Shown: positions 25,982 to 35,399, counted from the stretch's first letter. The stretch is 64,000 bases of DNA from Bacillus haynesii (GCF_001969855.1 NZ_MRBL01000027.1:1-64000), one strand, 5' to 3'. The notes: generated by a model not told the origin, from the letters alone. Numbers and translations: made by a program.

Positions 25982-26020
25982 AGCCTGAGGGCCGGGAAAC
26001 CGGCCCCAGGCTTTATTTTT
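25982..26020 (+). terminator. Terminator of the sorbitol operon
   Basis: Strong interrupted stem AGCCTG...GCCGG/CCGGC...AGGCT followed by TTTATTTTT. Confidence 0.88.
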
Positions 26021-26042
26021 GCTTACCATTACTTATGTGTTC

Positions 26043-26071
26043 TTGATTTATTCGGTGAAATTGCTTATAAT
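26043..26071 (+). promoter_or_regulatory. SigA promoter of glcR-ywpJ
   Basis: TTGATT (26043-26048), 17-base spacer, TATAAT (26066-26071), located 47 bases before the glcR start. Confidence 0.75.
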
Positions 26072-26117
26072 CACTTATAAATGATGAATTTTACTTGCGT
26101 AAAGAAGGAATGATCGA

Positions 26118-26888
26118 GTGTATCAAGAGGAAAGGTTAATTTCCATCATCGACTATTTAAAAGAGCATAAACGGATTTCCGTTGAACAAATTTGTTCTTT
26201 ATTCGGAGTTTCAAGAGATACGGCAAGGCGGGATCTGGTCAAACTGCAAGAGCAAGGCGCCATTATCAGAACAAGGGGCGGGGCGATTATGCCTACCGTT
26301 CATGATGAGGTCAAAGACTATTCGGGCAGGCTTGGTATGGTTTCCGAAGAAAAAAGCATGATTGGAAAAGCAGCCGCTTCTTTAATCAGAGAAGGTGACC
26401 GCATTATTTTGGACGCTTCCACGACAGTCCAATCATGCGCCGAGCATTTGCCGGATATCAATTGCACGATCATCACCAATTCGATTAACCTTGCGGATGT
26501 TCTTTCCTCTAGAAAAGGGGCTGATATCCACCTGCTTGGAGGAAAGCTTCAAAAAGAGCACCGCTTTTTGTACGGCGCCTCCGTCATTGAAAAACTGTCA
26601 TGCTATCACGTTGATAAAGCACTGATCGGTGTGGTCGGGGTTTCTGAACACGGGCTTACAATCGCCCATGAGGAGGACGGAATGGTGAAACGGAAAATGA
26701 TTTCCCAAGCAAAGCAGGTCATAGCGCTTGCCGACCATTCGAAAATCGGGAGAACGGATTTTTACCGGTATGCTGAACTCAGTGATATCGACCTTCTCAT
26801 TACAGACCGACTGCCGTCGAAACCGTTTCAGAAACTGCTTGATGAGCACGATGTGGAGCTGCTCGTGGCTGAACATCTCGATACTTAA
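26118..26888 (+). CDS. glcR: GlcR (YwpI), DeoR family regulator
   Basis: A 256-residue DeoR-type repressor linked in Bacillus to glucose/catabolite responses. The N-terminal winged helix-turn-helix is at ~20-45 (ISVEQICSLFGVSRDTARRDLVKL). A sugar-phosphate-isomerase-like sensor domain follows, with TNSINLADVL and DADHSKIG-like ALADHSKIGRTDF. The start is GTG 26118, behind GAAGGAATGATC. It is followed after 15 bases by ywpJ, with which it forms an operon. Confidence 0.9.
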   Translation: MYQEERLISIIDYLKEHKRISVEQICSLFGVSRDTARRDLVKLQEQGAIIRTRGGAIMPTVHDEVKDYSGRLGMVSEEKSMIGKAAASLIREGDRIILDASTTVQSCAEHLPDINCTIITNSINLADVLSSRKGADIHLLGGKLQKEHRFLYGASVIEKLSCYHVDKALIGVVGVSEHGLTIAHEEDGMVKRKMISQAKQVIALADHSKIGRTDFYRYAELSDIDLLITDRLPSKPFQKLLDEHDVELLVAEHLDT

Positions 26889-26903
26889 GGGGGAATACAG
26901 CAG

Positions 26904-27782
26904 ATGAAAATGATTGCGGTCGATTTAGACGGGACGCTGTTAAACAGTGAAAGCAAGATCTCAAAGGAAAACATCGATGCGATTAAAAAAGCGCGGGAAC
27001 ACGGGATTGAAGTAGTGGTTGCCACTGGGAGAGCATCCTTTGATGTTCAAGCGATTTTTGAGCCGACAGGTATTAAAACATGGATTATCAGTGCCAACGG
27101 AGCGGTGATTCATGATCCTGAAGGCCGCCTTTACCACTCGGTGCCGCTTAACCGGAAACGGGCGGAAGGAATTCTTCAATGGCTTGAAGAAAAGAATTAC
27201 TATTATGAGGTATTCAGCGATGAAGCGATCTTCACGCCGCAAAACGGCCGCGAGCTGCTTGACATTGAGCTGGACCGCTTGAAAAGCGCAAATCCCGAGG
27301 CCGATCTTTCAAGACTGGAACTCGCGGCTGAACAGCAGCTCAGCCAAAACGGATACGCGTACATCAGCTCCTATACCGACCTGTTTTTAGCCGGAAAGGA
27401 TGTCAATGTATATAACATATTAGCTTTTTCTTTTCATAAAGAAAAGCTGGAAACAGGCTGGCAGCAATTTAAAGATGCACAAGATATTACGCTTGTTACT
27501 TCAGCCGAGCATAACTTTGAAATTGAGCATCTTCAGGCGTCAAAAGGGCTTGCATTGGAAAAGCTTTCACGCAAGCTCGGCATTTCCCTTCAGGAAACAG
27601 CTGCCGTCGGAGACAGCCTTAATGATTTTTCGATGCTGAAGATCGCAGGGAAAAGCTTTGCCATGGGCAATGCGCGCGAAGACATTAAAGAGATGGCTGA
27701 TGAGGTAACGCTCACTAATGATGAAAATGGCGTCGCTCACATCCTGCATCAGCTGATTGAACAGCAAGTCAAACCGGTTTAA
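26904..27782 (+). CDS. ywpJ: YwpJ, HAD-superfamily (Cof type IIB) phosphatase
   Basis: A 292-residue sugar-phosphate or phosphoglycolate-type phosphatase. HAD motif I is DLDGTLLN (nucleophile Asp8), motif II lies in VATGR, and motif IV is GDSLNDFSMLK. The large alpha/beta C2 cap between them defines the Cof group. It is co-transcribed with glcR. Substrate unknown. Paralogue ywtE is at 55668-56528. Confidence 0.9.
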   Translation: MKMIAVDLDGTLLNSESKISKENIDAIKKAREHGIEVVVATGRASFDVQAIFEPTGIKTWIISANGAVIHDPEGRLYHSVPLNRKRAEGILQWLEEKNYYYEVFSDEAIFTPQNGRELLDIELDRLKSANPEADLSRLELAAEQQLSQNGYAYISSYTDLFLAGKDVNVYNILAFSFHKEKLETGWQQFKDAQDITLVTSAEHNFEIEHLQASKGLALEKLSRKLGISLQETAAVGDSLNDFSMLKIAGKSFAMGNAREDIKEMADEVTLTNDENGVAHILHQLIEQQVKPV

Positions 27783-27874
27783 TTCGTACATCCTTTCAAA
27801 TCGGCGTGATGCCGGTACACGGCAGCGTAACGATTGAAGGAGTGCGGTTAAGCAGCGGATGTTATTGATCCGCG
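27783..27874. other. Spacer after ywpJ, no gene supported
   Basis: The interval to ywqG at 28028 holds a 19-codon ATG-initiated frame (27811-27870, MPVHGSVTIEGVRLSSGCY) without an SD. The ywpJ terminator follows. Codon use looks protein-like, but no function or homologue can be named. I treat it as a remnant or chance frame. Confidence 0.3.
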
Positions 27875-27903
27875 GGCCGCCGACATTGTCGGCGGCCTTT
27901 TTA
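27875..27903 (+). terminator. Terminator after ywpJ
   Basis: Stem GGCCGCCGAC/GTCGGCGGCC followed by TTTTTT. Confidence 0.9.
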
Positions 27904-28027
27904 ATGTGGTCTGACCCGGCGGTTATGACTTTTGATTCATTGTTGATAATGGCTAATTTTGTTACTATTTAACTATTCATTGAATTTGAAATGATAGGAT
28001 CACCTGGTCAAAAGGAGAATGACAAAA

Positions 28028-28831
28028 ATGAAAAAGCCGTTTCAATTACCTGAAAAAATGGCCCGATACCGCGGGCAGTTCGAACAATCAGCGCGGGATT
28101 TTTTGAAGCTGAACACGAGAAAAGGAAAAACAGGCCGATATGAAAGCAAACTGGCCGGCGATCCTTATTTTCCAAAGTCTGAACAGTATCCTGTCGATTC
28201 ACAGGGAAAGCCGATGAAACTGCTTGCGCAAATTAATTTTTCAGAGATGCCCCGCCTTGAGAATTTCCCGGAATCCGGTATTCTGCTTTTTTTTATCTCT
28301 GTCAGTGATGATGTTTACGGTTTGAATTTTGACGATCCGTGTGAACAGTCGAGTTTTCGCATCAAGTATTTTGAGAATGTCATCGAAAATAAAGACGAGC
28401 TTGTCGACGATTTTTCGTTTGTGAAGCTTGAGGACGAGCTGGCATTTCCGATTGGATGCGAAGCTTCAATCACGCCTGACATAGGGTCTGAACTTGTCTC
28501 TGCGTCTGACTTTCAATTTGAGCGATACGCGGGAACGGATGCTTGGACATTTTTTGAGCAATTCGGCGATCAAGAGGAAGCGGTGTTCGAAGAATACCAT
28601 GAAATGTACGGCGGCTTCTCCCATAAGATCGGGGGCTACGCAGCCTTCACGCAAGATGATCCGCGGGAAGGCGATTTTCAAGAACATACCGTTCTGCTTT
28701 TGCAAATTGATTCTGATGAGGACATTGAGGCGATGTGGGGAGATGTCGGAATTGCGAATTTTTTTATAAGGCCTGATGATTTAAAGAATAAGGACTTTTC
28801 AAACGTATTGTATAATTGGGACTGTCATTAA
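28028..28831 (+). CDS. ywqG: YwqG-like DUF1963 protein
   Basis: A 267-residue protein of the DUF1963/YwqG family, function unknown. Family features include [14 protein letters not shown] near residue 37, [14 protein letters not shown] near 63, a run of acidic beta-strand repeats, and the end [12 protein letters not shown]. Two ATGs compete: 28019 is only two bases from AGGAG, while 28028 has a ten-base spacing and is chosen. In B. subtilis ywqG lies several genes away, beyond ywqF; here it sits next to ywqA. Confidence 0.85.
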   Translation: MKKPFQLPEKMARYRGQFEQSARDFLKLNTRKGKTGRYESKLAGDPYFPKSEQYPVDSQGKPMKLLAQINFSEMPRLENFPESGILLFFISVSDDVYGLNFDDPCEQSSFRIKYFENVIENKDELVDDFSFVKLEDELAFPIGCEASITPDIGSELVSASDFQFERYAGTDAWTFFEQFGDQEEAVFEEYHEMYGGFSHKIGGYAAFTQDDPREGDFQEHTVLLLQIDSDEDIEAMWGDVGIANFFIRPDDLKNKDFSNVLYNWDCH

Positions 28832-28848
28832 GGGGCGCCGCAAACACA

Positions 28849-28884
28849 AAAAACAGCTGTCTATAACAGACAGCTGTTTTATTT
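28849..28884. terminator. Bidirectional terminator between ywqG and ywqA
   Basis: Stem AAAACAGCTGTCT/AGACAGCTGTTTT with A/T flanks, shared by converging genes. Confidence 0.88.
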
Positions 28885-31648
28885 AACCCGTAATAGCCGA
28901 AGCGTTCAGGGTAAATAATTCCTCAAGTTCATGCTCAGAAAGTTCGGTGATCCAATTTTCGCTTTGGATGATTTGATCGTTGAGCGATTGCTTCGATTCG
29001 AGCATTTGGTCGATTTTTTCTTCAATTGTGCCGGTGGTGATCAGTTTATGAACGTGGACGAACCGCTTCTGTCCAATTCTGTAGGCGCGGTCTGTCGCCT
29101 GATTTTCAACTGCGGGATTCCACCATCTGTCATAATGGATGACGTGATTGGCGGCCGTCAAATTGAGGCCTGTGCCCCCGGCTTTTAATGATAAGATCAG
29201 AATCGGAAATTCCTTGTTCTGAAACTGCTCCACCATTTTGTCCCGTTCAAGCTTGGATAAACTGCCGTTCAGAAACTTGACCGGTTCGCCGAATGACTTC
29301 TCGAGCAGACGCTTCATCATATCTCCCATCCCGAGATATTGGGTGAAAATCAGGCAGCTTTCATCGCTTTCGCGAATCGTCTTCGTCAGCTCCAGCAGTT
29401 TTTCGAGTTTGACTGACCTTCCGTTAAGGAGCTCGCTCCCGGTCTCTTTTAAGTAAAGGGCAGGGTGGCCGCAGATTTGTTTGAGCTTGCCGAGCATGCT
29501 TAAGATGAGAGCTTTGCGCTGCATTCCGGCGAGGCTTGACATATGTTCAAACGTATCTTTGACAAGCTGTTCATATAGTGAAGCCTGTTCTGCTGAGAGC
29601 GGGATGAACTCTTTTTCTTCCTGTTTTTCAGGCAGGTTGAGCGCGACTTCCTTGTCCTGCTTTGTCCGTCTTAATAAAAACGGTTTGATCAGCTGCTGGA
29701 GCTGTTCGATCCGTTTTTCGTCGCGGTCTTTTTCAATCGGCAGGACAAAACGCTTATGGAAGCTGCCGAGGCTTCCGAGATAGCCTTTGTTCATGAAATC
29801 GTAGATCGACCACAGCTCCGTCAGGCGGTTTTCCATCGGAGTCCCGCTGAGCGCGATATGATGCAGGCCTTTCAGCTTTCTGATTGAACGGGATTGCTTC
29901 GTGTGCGCATTTTTTATGTTTTGGGCTTCGTCAAGGCAGATGCAGTTCCAGGCGACGCTGCTGAGATCGTCAAAGTCGGATTGGGCGAGGCCGTATGACG
30001 TCAAGACGATATCCGCATCTTTGTAAGATTCCTGAAACGCTTCACCTTTAGGGCGTTTTGGCCCGTAATGGAGCGCTGCCTTCAGGCCGGGCGCGAAGGT
30101 CTCAAGCTCGCGCTGCCAGTTCCCGAGGACGGAAGTCGGTGCAATGATGAGAGACGGCGTTTGTTGTCCCTGTTCTTTTAAATAGGCGAAATAGGCGATC
30201 ATCTGGATGGTTTTTCCGAGCCCCATATCATCTGCCAAGCAGGCGCCGAAGCCGCAGTTTCTGAGAAAAATCAGCCAGTTCAAACCGTCTTCCTGATAAG
30301 CTCTGAGCGTTCCGTGAAAATATTTGCTGACCGGGTATGACGGGAGATCATCGCGCTGGCTCAGCTTTCTGATCATGTTTTTCAGCTGATAGGACAGTTC
30401 AAACCGCACATCGCTGAATGCGGAAGCATCGAACAGATCATCTTCCTCGCGGGTTTCGCCCCGCTCCGTCAGCTCGCGCGCCAGGATGTCAGACATATGA
30501 AGCCCCTCTGTTTCTGCTCGCTCCATCAGCTTTTTCATTTGTTTGATAAAATTCGGATCGATTTTGATCCACTGCCCGCGTATGTTGACAAGCCGTCTTT
30601 TATTGGCGACAAGCTGCTCGAATTCCTCCTCTGTGAGTTCGATTCCATTAGTCGCAAAACGCCAGTTGAAGTCCATCAATGCATTCATTCCGACAAAAGA
30701 CTCGCCGCGGGGCGCCGATGACACTTTCGCTTTCAGCAGCATATTGCTGTCTCTCACGATTTGCCACCATGACGGCAGCAGAATTTCAATCCCCATGTTG
30801 ACAAGTGTTTCGCTTGCTTCGGATAGGAAAATCCATGCTTCCTCTTCCGTTAAAAGCGTCGTCCCCGATTCGATCGTCAGCCAGGGCACGATTTGGCGGA
30901 ATCTGTCTTGTTCGCGGGCGATTTTGTCAGCGTATGCCTGCCACGATTTTTTCAGCCTGTTCAAGCCTTCAAAGAACTGAATGGCGCCGTTTTTTTTGTC
31001 GCGCAAAAACAGTTCGATTTTCCAATCGTCTCCGTCAAAGTCAGGTTCATTTAAGCGGAGTCCGACGGTAAACGGCACAGGGTTTTCATGCCAGCCGATC
31101 GTTTCAAGAAAATCGTCTTCATCGAGAAAGTGTCCCTGAAATGTGGTGACGGCGGGAGAATGTGCGACAATCGATTCCCATTTTGCTTTTAACTCGTCAT
31201 TGTAGTTAATGTAGTCTTCGACAGCGTGTGAAAACCATTCAGCTGTATAGCCTTCCAAAATCCCTTCTTTATCTTTCCAGCGCAACACCTCTTGCTTCCA
31301 TGCTTCATAGTCGGGAAGAAAGTCTTCATCTGCGATAAACTCATAAATGGTGGAAGCCGTTTTCATCAAAGGTTCGGTTTCCTCGGTGAGGATGATGTCG
31401 CTGTAAGAATTAAATGAGTTTTTGCCGAGAAATTCGACCGCCATCCACGGGGACAGCAGAACCGCCGGAGTATCTAAACCGGCATCTTCGAGAAACGTTC
31501 CGTAAAAAGACGATTCGTGCCACTGAAACAAATGCCTTTCCATTTCATTTCGCGTGAGAAACTGATGATCCCCGTCATGACAAGATAAAATAAATGTATA
31601 GTCTTCTGATTGTTCGACATGTATCACGATTTCCTTAAGACTCGCCAT
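28883..31648 (-). CDS. ywqA: YwqA, SNF2 family helicase-like ATPase
   Basis: A 921-residue Swi2/Snf2 translocase. The N-terminal half (~1-440) is a bacterial SNF2-associated region. Helicase motifs follow: Walker A DDMGLGKTIQMI (~475), DEAQN (~575), the Ser-Gly-Thr motif LSGTPMENRL, then the second RecA lobe with LSLKAGGTGLNL and DRAYRIGQ (motif VI). Such proteins move along double-stranded DNA; the function of this one in Bacillus is undefined. It overlaps ywqB by 14 bases, so the two are coupled. ATG 31648 follows AAAGGAAAG. Confidence 0.92.
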   Translation of the reverse strand: MASLKEIVIHVEQSEDYTFILSCHDGDHQFLTRNEMERHLFQWHESSFYGTFLEDAGLDTPAVLLSPWMAVEFLGKNSFNSYSDIILTEETEPLMKTASTIYEFIADEDFLPDYEAWKQEVLRWKDKEGILEGYTAEWFSHAVEDYINYNDELKAKWESIVAHSPAVTTFQGHFLDEDDFLETIGWHENPVPFTVGLRLNEPDFDGDDWKIELFLRDKKNGAIQFFEGLNRLKKSWQAYADKIAREQDRFRQIVPWLTIESGTTLLTEEEAWIFLSEASETLVNMGIEILLPSWWQIVRDSNMLLKAKVSSAPRGESFVGMNALMDFNWRFATNGIELTEEEFEQLVANKRRLVNIRGQWIKIDPNFIKQMKKLMERAETEGLHMSDILARELTERGETREEDDLFDASAFSDVRFELSYQLKNMIRKLSQRDDLPSYPVSKYFHGTLRAYQEDGLNWLIFLRNCGFGACLADDMGLGKTIQMIAYFAYLKEQGQQTPSLIIAPTSVLGNWQRELETFAPGLKAALHYGPKRPKGEAFQESYKDADIVLTSYGLAQSDFDDLSSVAWNCICLDEAQNIKNAHTKQSRSIRKLKGLHHIALSGTPMENRLTELWSIYDFMNKGYLGSLGSFHKRFVLPIEKDRDEKRIEQLQQLIKPFLLRRTKQDKEVALNLPEKQEEKEFIPLSAEQASLYEQLVKDTFEHMSSLAGMQRKALILSMLGKLKQICGHPALYLKETGSELLNGRSVKLEKLLELTKTIRESDESCLIFTQYLGMGDMMKRLLEKSFGEPVKFLNGSLSKLERDKMVEQFQNKEFPILILSLKAGGTGLNLTAANHVIHYDRWWNPAVENQATDRAYRIGQKRFVHVHKLITTGTIEEKIDQMLESKQSLNDQIIQSENWITELSEHELEELFTLNASAITG

Positions 31649-33233
31649 CGATCAACTTTCCTTTCTTAAGCTCCTCCTGGAAGGCTCTCAGCCGTTTATA
31701 GCGGGCTGAAAACTGCTCCATAAACCGATTCCAGACATCCTGTTTTTTCGATTTTTTATAAAGGGTGCGCAGCTTTTTTAATTGTTTGACGGCTTCTTTG
31801 TAGCTTGAGCGGTTTTTTTGTTCAACCAGCCCGGAAATTTCTCTATGATAGGAAGGAATCAATGCTTCAGGAGCCGCTGCTGCAATATCTTTCAAGGCGT
31901 TCTGCCCGATCTCAGAGATTGAAAAACCGACAAGGCTGTGGATCTCCATCCACTCCGTAAAGCGGTTTTTGTTATATAAAAAATGGCTGTATTCAGTAAA
32001 CGTATAAGGAAGGCACTTTTTGCAATACCGTTCATATACATGCTCTTCTTTTGCGTTTTTGCTGTAATCGCTCAGAAACAGGAAGAATTCGCTCAATGCA
32101 TCGCGTATTTCCCGGTACGGCTTATCCAGTCTGCAGAAGCCGGCTGCAAGCTGCTCAAGGTGTTCATACCATTTTTTCAGGCGCTTCCAGTCTTTTTTGG
32201 CGGTCATGACACTGAGCCATTGAAACGTATACGGAAGAATCTCCGGTGAAAACGATCCGGCTTGATCAAGAATCACATCGTCGTTTTTCAGCAGAAATTC
32301 AAGATGCAGCCTGCCGAATTGTATTTCAGGGGACGGCTCCATATCGTTCAGTACATCGAGTTCCTGCTTCAGCCAGTTGGGCCGTGACAGAAGCGCACTC
32401 CAGATTTCCCCGAAAATCCGCAGCCTTTCATACTGGAAAATGTCTTTCTTGAGCAGCAGTTCCCGAATCACGCCGGGGGTTTTTTCTAAAAACGGATCAA
32501 GGGAGAACGATAGCGCATATGTTTTCAGTTCATCGATCGAGCTGTAGATCGTATCCATCAGCTGTTCGATATAAGGATTCAGTGAGTAAAAATCCTTTTC
32601 AGGATCGATGCGCCCTTTCTCGACGAGCGAATGCATGGCAAGCCATGTCGCAAGAGCCGCGTGGATTTGATACATTTTTTTCAGCTCCGGCTCCGCAGGC
32701 GTCCGCTTTTTTAAAGCTGAAAAATACCCGTAGTAAAGGTATTGCATCGTTTGCTGGTTTTTTGGCGTTTGCTCCTCCCATCGTCTGAACTCCGTTTTGA
32801 AAAACGAGGTCCATTGATCGAGCGTGTGGCTGCGGGGCTTCATTCCGCGCTGAAGCTGTCCGAGAATCTCCCGGTTTTCGCGGCGTTTTTGCGCTTCTTT
32901 CCAAAACTCCGTAAACGTTCCCAATCGATCATATTGTGCATATAGATATAAGTAAACGGCAAGCACATGCCGGCAGATGTTTTGAGCAGGGCAGGAACAG
33001 CTGCTTTTTTTAACGTCGGCGAGGTCGATGAAGACCTTCACCGGGACCACGTCCTGGACGTAAGCGCTGACCGTATGCCCGCTCATCGGCTTGACCCGAT
33101 AGACGGAATCCTGTCTGTATAAAATAAGGGCTTTTTTCATGAGCTGGATGTTTTCTTCTGTGCACGGCAGTACATGCTTAAACTGTTCAGCTGCATCCAT
33201 GACAACCGTTTTTGAGATCATGTCTTGAAGCAT
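31635..33233 (-). CDS. ywqB: YwqB, SWIM zinc-finger protein
   Basis: A 532-residue protein. The SWIM motif lies at residues ~76-98, SSCSCPAQNICRHVLAVYLY, with the CxC-x(n)-CxH zinc ligands complete. The rest is an all-helical region without a known domain. SWIM proteins often partner Snf2 helicases, and this gene precedes and overlaps ywqA, so the pair probably acts together on DNA or chromatin-like complexes. ATG 33233 follows AGGAGCG. Confidence 0.9.
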   Translation of the reverse strand: MLQDMISKTVVMDAAEQFKHVLPCTEENIQLMKKALILYRQDSVYRVKPMSGHTVSAYVQDVVPVKVFIDLADVKKSSCSCPAQNICRHVLAVYLYLYAQYDRLGTFTEFWKEAQKRRENREILGQLQRGMKPRSHTLDQWTSFFKTEFRRWEEQTPKNQQTMQYLYYGYFSALKKRTPAEPELKKMYQIHAALATWLAMHSLVEKGRIDPEKDFYSLNPYIEQLMDTIYSSIDELKTYALSFSLDPFLEKTPGVIRELLLKKDIFQYERLRIFGEIWSALLSRPNWLKQELDVLNDMEPSPEIQFGRLHLEFLLKNDDVILDQAGSFSPEILPYTFQWLSVMTAKKDWKRLKKWYEHLEQLAAGFCRLDKPYREIRDALSEFFLFLSDYSKNAKEEHVYERYCKKCLPYTFTEYSHFLYNKNRFTEWMEIHSLVGFSISEIGQNALKDIAAAAPEALIPSYHREISGLVEQKNRSSYKEAVKQLKKLRTLYKKSKKQDVWNRFMEQFSARYKRLRAFQEELKKGKLIDGES

Positions 33234-33448
33234 GTCTATCGCTCCTAACCGAATGGCTTTTAAAAAGTTTCCAATCTCTCTATTATAGCTTAATCAATCC
33301 GTCCAAAAAAGATTTTCTCTGGAAAAGGACATAAAAACGGACGGGTGTCGAATAATGTAATAGACTATGGCAAATCGATTCTTTACATCATATAATTTGA
33401 AATATAATCAGAAATGTTTTAATTTATGGAAGCTGAAAGGAAAAGGAT

Positions 33449-33592
33449 ATGGATGACAAGGAATTGAATCAGGAAGAATTTTTGAGAATTCTTATGCATG
33501 CGTATGACGTTGGTGAAAAATCAAAAGACATAACGACGAAAGAACTTCTTGAAGATCTCATTCTTCATATCAAAAATGGATATACGACGTAA
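33449..33592 (+). CDS. Small acidic protein, 47 residues
   Basis: An ORF below the usual size limit: ATG 33449 follows GAAAGGAAAAGG at a good distance, 47 codons to TAA, then a strong terminator at 33596. The product (MDDKELNQEEFLRILMHAYD...) is acidic and helical, with no membrane segment and no cysteine. The SD, a clean terminator and its isolation from ywqB and tkmA make it a real gene in my judgement. I do not recognise the family. Confidence 0.7.
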   Translation: MDDKELNQEEFLRILMHAYDVGEKSKDITTKELLEDLILHIKNGYTT

Positions 33593-33595
33593 AAG

Positions 33596-33625
33596 GTGTG
33601 CAAACTGCGGTTTGTACACTTTTTC
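33596..33625 (+). terminator. Terminator after the 47-residue ORF
   Basis: Stem GTGTGCAAAC/GTTTGTACAC with loop TGCG, then five T. Confidence 0.85.
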
Positions 33626-33817
33626 GTTCAGCAAAAAGTGTGCAGGTCCTGCAAAAGTCGATATTTAATACCATATAAAGACGCGGTTCCCCAGGTATCT
33701 CCCGTTATTTGTCAGGATTCATTTCTTCCGGAAACGAAATAACCATGTATAATCAAAGGTAGGTGTTTAATTTGCTGAAAATTTGAATAAATACACGAAT
33801 CCTAGAGGGAGGCTTTT

Positions 33818-34540
33818 ATGAGAGATCATATCGGCTTTAAAGATGTGTTCATCGTTTTGAAAAAAAGATTCGTTCTGATCGCACTGATCACCATTGCGGC
33901 CGCTCTGTCCAGCGCTGCCGTCAACTTTTATTGGCTCACACCCGTCTATCAGGCATCCGCCCAAATCCTCATCAACGGCCGTCAAACATCGAACTTCACC
34001 GACATTCAGACCAACCTTGAACTTATCAACACGTACAACGTCATTATGAAAAGCCCGATTATCTTAAATAAGGTTAAAGACGAACTTAACCTTCCGGAAA
34101 CGGCTGAAGACCTGAAGCAAAAAGTCACGGTTATCAGCGAAAATGAATCACAGATTGTCAGTATCTCCGCGACTGACAAGGATTATTCCAAGGCGGCGGA
34201 CATCGCGAACACAGTCGTTGCCATATTTCAAAGGGACATTGACGGCATTATGGGTGAAAATACCGAAGTCAGCCTTGTTGCCAAAGCCAATCCCGATCAT
34301 TCGCCTGCTCCCGTCAGCCCGAACAAGAAGTTCAACACCGCTGTTTTTACAGGATTAAGCCTGCTGTTTGGCGCAGGGCTTGCATTTTTGCTCGAGCTTA
34401 TGAAAAATACCGTTCGAAATGAAGAAGACATCGAAAAAGAGCTGAACGTTCACGTGTTGGGAAATATTCTGTATGTGAAACCGAAAAAAGGACAGGCCCC
34501 GAAGCTGGAAAGCTTTGTCGGCAAAGATCATACATTCTAA
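33818..34540 (+). CDS. tkmA: TkmA (YwqC), transmembrane modulator of a bacterial tyrosine kinase
   Basis: A 240-residue Wzz-type membrane adaptor. TM1 is at ~20-40 (VLIALITIAAALSSAAVNFYW) and an extracellular domain spans ~45-165. A Pro-rich stretch (HSPAPVSPNKKF) comes next, then TM2 at ~175-195 and a cytoplasmic C-terminal tail (~197-240). In B. subtilis that tail activates the ATPase-kinase PtkA, encoded immediately downstream. Here the next gene is ptpZ after 26 bases; no kinase gene is present. ATG 33818 follows AGAGGGAGG. Confidence 0.9.
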   Translation: MRDHIGFKDVFIVLKKRFVLIALITIAAALSSAAVNFYWLTPVYQASAQILINGRQTSNFTDIQTNLELINTYNVIMKSPIILNKVKDELNLPETAEDLKQKVTVISENESQIVSISATDKDYSKAADIANTVVAIFQRDIDGIMGENTEVSLVAKANPDHSPAPVSPNKKFNTAVFTGLSLLFGAGLAFLLELMKNTVRNEEDIEKELNVHVLGNILYVKPKKGQAPKLESFVGKDHTF

Positions 34541-34566
34541 AACGTGAAAACACGGGGAGGTCGCCT

Positions 34567-35319
34567 ATGATCGATATTCATTGCCACATTCTTGCGGACG
34601 TTGATGATGGAGCAGCATGTATGAATGACAGTATAGAAATGGCTAAACAGGCTGCCCGTCAAGGGATTCATACGATTATCGCCACACCTCACCACCGAAA
34701 CGGTGTATACGAACACCAAAAAGAGGCCATCCTTGCAGCTGTTTCGGGTTTAAAGACGAGGGTGCAAAAGGAAAACATCCCGGTTCTCATTACCCCCGGA
34801 CAGGAAATCCGCCTGTACGGCGAATTGAAGCGCGATCTTGAGCGCGGCAGACTGCTCAGTCTCGCCGGCACAAAGTATTTGCTGATTGAACTTCCTTACC
34901 ACCATGTTCCGCGGTATGCTGAAAAGCTGCTATTCGATCTCCAATTAAATGGTTACATTCCGATTATCGCACACCCCGAGCGGAACCTTGAATTGATGGA
35001 AAATCCCGATCTGCTGTACCGCCTCGTCCAAAACGGAGCGTGTGTCCAGCTGACATGTTCAAGTCTTGCCGGCCGCTTTGGCAGAAGCGTCAAACGGCTC
35101 GCCCGCCGCTTTCTTGAAGCGAACCTCGTCCACTTTATCGCATCAGACGCCCACAACCTCACGACCCGATCCTTCTTTTTTGATGCAGTAGAAAACGATT
35201 ACGGCTGCGATTTCTTGAACGTCTTTACAGAAAACGCAGGCCTGCTCCTGGAAAACCGGGAGATTCATAAAGAAACACCGCGACCCGTCAAAAAGAAGAA
35301 GCTGATGGGCCTGCTGTGA
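34567..35319 (+). CDS. ptpZ: PtpZ (YwqE), PHP-type protein-tyrosine phosphatase
   Basis: A 250-residue Mn-dependent phosphatase of the PHP/CpsB type, removing phosphate from tyrosine in proteins such as PtkA, Ugd and SSB in B. subtilis. Metal motifs: DIHCHILADVDDGA (residues 3-16), ATPHHRNGVYEH (~40), ITPGQEIRLYGEL (~77), IIAHPERN (~137) and ASDAHN (~196). All expected ligands are present. It is directly behind tkmA. Without ptkA and ugd next to it, its local substrate is missing. Confidence 0.92.
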   Translation: MIDIHCHILADVDDGAACMNDSIEMAKQAARQGIHTIIATPHHRNGVYEHQKEAILAAVSGLKTRVQKENIPVLITPGQEIRLYGELKRDLERGRLLSLAGTKYLLIELPYHHVPRYAEKLLFDLQLNGYIPIIAHPERNLELMENPDLLYRLVQNGACVQLTCSSLAGRFGRSVKRLARRFLEANLVHFIASDAHNLTTRSFFFDAVENDYGCDFLNVFTENAGLLLENREIHKETPRPVKKKKLMGLL

Positions 35320-35333
35320 AAGTTATTAGAATG

Positions 35334-35364
35334 TCAGCGCCGGTTATGCGGCGCTGATTTTTTA
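35334..35364 (+). terminator. Terminator after ptpZ
   Basis: Stem TCAGCGCC/GGCGCTGA followed by TTTTTT. Confidence 0.85.
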
Positions 35365-35399
35365 TATCATCCGATGGAAAGCGACCGGACGTCCCCCCT

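Noticed and set aside
34541..34566. Remnant of ptkA between tkmA and ptpZ
   Set aside because: The 26 bases contain only the stop-proximal spacer and the ptpZ SD, with no kinase sequence.
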